A DNA stretch of 14,309 nucleotides from an uncultured Bacteroidota bacterium (GTDB lineage: Bacteria > Bacteroidota > Bacteroidia > Chitinophagales > Chitinophagaceae), in contig CAIWHF010000042.1 of assembly GCA_903912405.1 (NCBI GenBank), positions 1 through 14,309 on the forward strand, written 5' to 3'. Under the pieces are notes generated by a model, which searched no databases, had not been told where the DNA came from, and saw only the letters and a list, made by a program, of their open reading frames with translations. Shown piece by piece: positions 13,029 to 14,309 of the stretch. The position numbers were made by a program, and so were the translations under genes. Every line of letters begins with the position of its first letter. Position 1 is the stretch's first letter.

Positions 13029-14309
13029 TTACTTTACGTCTTGCATCAGTTTTTTCACCAAGGGTGCAATGGCAATCAATACCACACCTGCTATGAGGGC
13101 ATAGATGGCTAATTGTTTATAGCCGTTGGCATATACGTTTAGTTTTTCTAAATTGCTGGCATGCTCCGAGGCATCTGCAATATTAGCACCTAGCAAGCCT
13201 GCAAAATACTGACCGTAGGCACTTGCCAAAAACCACATTCCCATAATAACTGCTTGCGTTTTTGCAGGCGATAATTTAGTCATGGCCGACATGCCAATGG
13301 GCGACAAGCAAAGCTCACCGAAGGTGATGATAAACCAGCCGAAGGTGAATAGGTTGAGAGAAGTTTTGCCCGAGGCATCAGCAAAAAATTTGGTATCATA
13401 AAAGATGGCAAAGCCGCCGGCCAAAAACAAAAAGCCTAAGCCAAATTTTACTACCGTATTGGGTTCTAGTTTGCGCTTATGTAGCCACAGCCATACCATA
13501 CCCACCAAGGCAGCAAAAACGATTACAAAAAAGGAATTGGCAGCATTATTTACCCCATTCGGATCTAATGATACACCCAATACGGTGTTGTTTAAATTAT
13601 GCGCGGCAAACAAACTAAGCGAACCTCCACTTTGCTCAAAGAAGGCCCAGAAGAAAATAGAAAATACAATGAAGACCAGTGCGGCAATTAATTTCTTATT
13701 CTCAGCTGCTGTAAAACTGCGCATTTCATAAAAGAGGTATAGCAAAGAAGCCGGACCAATGATGAACATAAATATATCCGTATAATCGGTATTCGATACC
13801 ATGGTCATGATGATAGGGATAATCAATAGCGAGCCGATATAGGTAGCGAGCTCTAAGCGTTTGCGCTTAGAAGCTTGCATAGCAGCAAGGGGTGAAAGCC
13901 CAATGGCGCCCAAGCTTTTTTGTGTTTGTGTAAACGTGATGAGGCTTACGAGCATCACTACTGCCGCAAAACCAAAAGCTACATTCCAGCGGAGCGCAGC
14001 GGGTACAAATGATGACCATAAGGAACCATTAGCAACAGCAATACAAATATAGCCGCCTATTAGAGCGCCTAAATTAACGCCTGCGTAAAACAAAGAAAAT
14101 CCCGCATCGCGTCTTGGATCATCGTCTGCATAGAGCTTACCTACGATGGTAGAAATATTGGGTTTAAAAAAGCCAGTGCCTATGATGGTGAAGCTGATAC
14201 CAAAAAAGAAAAAATGTTTCGGATCGATGGCTAAAATAATACTACCAACAATCATGAGTAAGCCGCCCCAAAATAAAGATTTGCGATAGCCCAATAATTT
14301 ATCGGCAAA
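13029..14309 (-). CDS. POT/PTR family proton-coupled peptide transporter (N-terminus beyond window)
   Basis: The visible part has 426 residues and runs off the right edge. The apparent start at 14294 is an internal TTG (Leu), since the frame continues upstream as FADKLLGYRKS, which matches the ADrxLGxr loop after TM2 in this family. Other marks are GTGFFKPNISTIVGKLY (TM4 region) and FYAGVNLGALIG, the PTR2 signature FYxxINxGSL. About ten or eleven hydrophobic membrane segments remain, with an inserted helical pair typical of bacterial members. The missing part would carry the ExxER motif. It imports di- and tripeptides with protons across the inner membrane. The stop abuts the DUF6150-type gene's stop. 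Confidence 0.93.
   Translation of the reverse strand, partial: FADKLLGYRKSLFWGGLLMIVGSIILAIDPKHFFFFGISFTIIGTGFFKPNISTIVGKLYADDDPRRDAGFSLFYAGVNLGALIGGYICIAVANGSLWSSFVPAALRWNVAFGFAAVVMLVSLITFTQTQKSLGAIGLSPLAAMQASKRKRLELATYIGSLLIIPIIMTMVSNTDYTDIFMFIIGPASLLYLFYEMRSFTAAENKKLIAALVFIVFSIFFWAFFEQSGGSLSLFAAHNLNNTVLGVSLDPNGVNNAANSFFVIVFAALVGMVWLWLHKRKLEPNTVVKFGLGFLFLAGGFAIFYDTKFFADASGKTSLNLFTFGWFIITFGELCLSPIGMSAMTKLSPAKTQAVIMGMWFLASAYGQYFAGLLGANIADASEHASNLEKLNVYANGYKQLAIYALIAGVVLIAIAPLVKKLMQDVK

Noticed and set aside
14292..14294. TTG at 14294 as the start of the transporter
   Set aside because: The frame continues upstream to the window edge with conserved family residues (FADKL), so the codon is internal and the gene is partial.
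1..14309. CRISPR array, tRNA/rRNA, insertion sequence or prophage
   Set aside because: No spaced direct repeats, cloverleaf, transposase or phage genes were seen; the genes are mostly housekeeping and envelope functions.

Overview
The window looks like chromosomal DNA of a Bacteroidota bacterium, probably in or near the Chitinophagaceae/Sphingobacteriales (inference). The signs are AT-rich coding DNA, a type A and a type B type IX secretion (T9SS) sorting domain, promoter boxes of the Bacteroidota form TAnnTTTG just ahead of genes, and a DUF6150-type repeat protein. It is gene-dense, with no gap above 300 bases, and no tRNA, rRNA, CRISPR array or insertion sequence was seen.

Bases 102-4773 hold seven minus-strand genes in one direction. 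In order of transcription they are a YraN-family nuclease, an ECF sigma factor, a small one-TM probable anti-sigma factor, a membrane-anchored CpxP/CnrX-like sensor, an MbnP-like protein, an MbnH/MauG-like di-heme peroxidase and a secreted YHYH-domain protein with a T9SS tag. Sensor and mbnP-like overlap by 4 bp, mbnP-like and mbnH-like by 8 bp, and the first four genes are 4-20 bp apart. This reads as a self-regulated envelope module. Sigma plus anti-sigma plus sensor resembles CnrH-CnrY-CnrX, and the output pair matches the MbnP/MbnH copper-linked pair, in which a MauG-like enzyme oxidises a tryptophan of its partner. It is the most interesting part of the window. The metal (copper is the leading guess) is inferred.

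Bases 4795-7810 carry two plus-strand housekeeping genes, a bifunctional phosphoglucose/phosphomannose isomerase and DNA primase (dnaG), separated by a strong terminator. A perfectly symmetrical terminator at 7822-7849 lies between dnaG and a convergent 694-residue secreted PKD-repeat protein with a gliding-motility (CHU_C) C-terminus.

Bases 10031-11051 carry ruvX and def on the plus strand, each with a TAnnTTTG box next to its start. The convergent minus-strand pair ispD and an unknown exported protein follows (11048-12647), then a short secreted DUF6150-type repeat protein on the plus strand. Last is a POT-family peptide transporter on the minus strand, cut by the right edge.

Bases 1-142 form a perfect palindrome centred on a terminator and running to the window edge. 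It is either an assembly fold-back or an inverted duplication of the YHYH gene's end.
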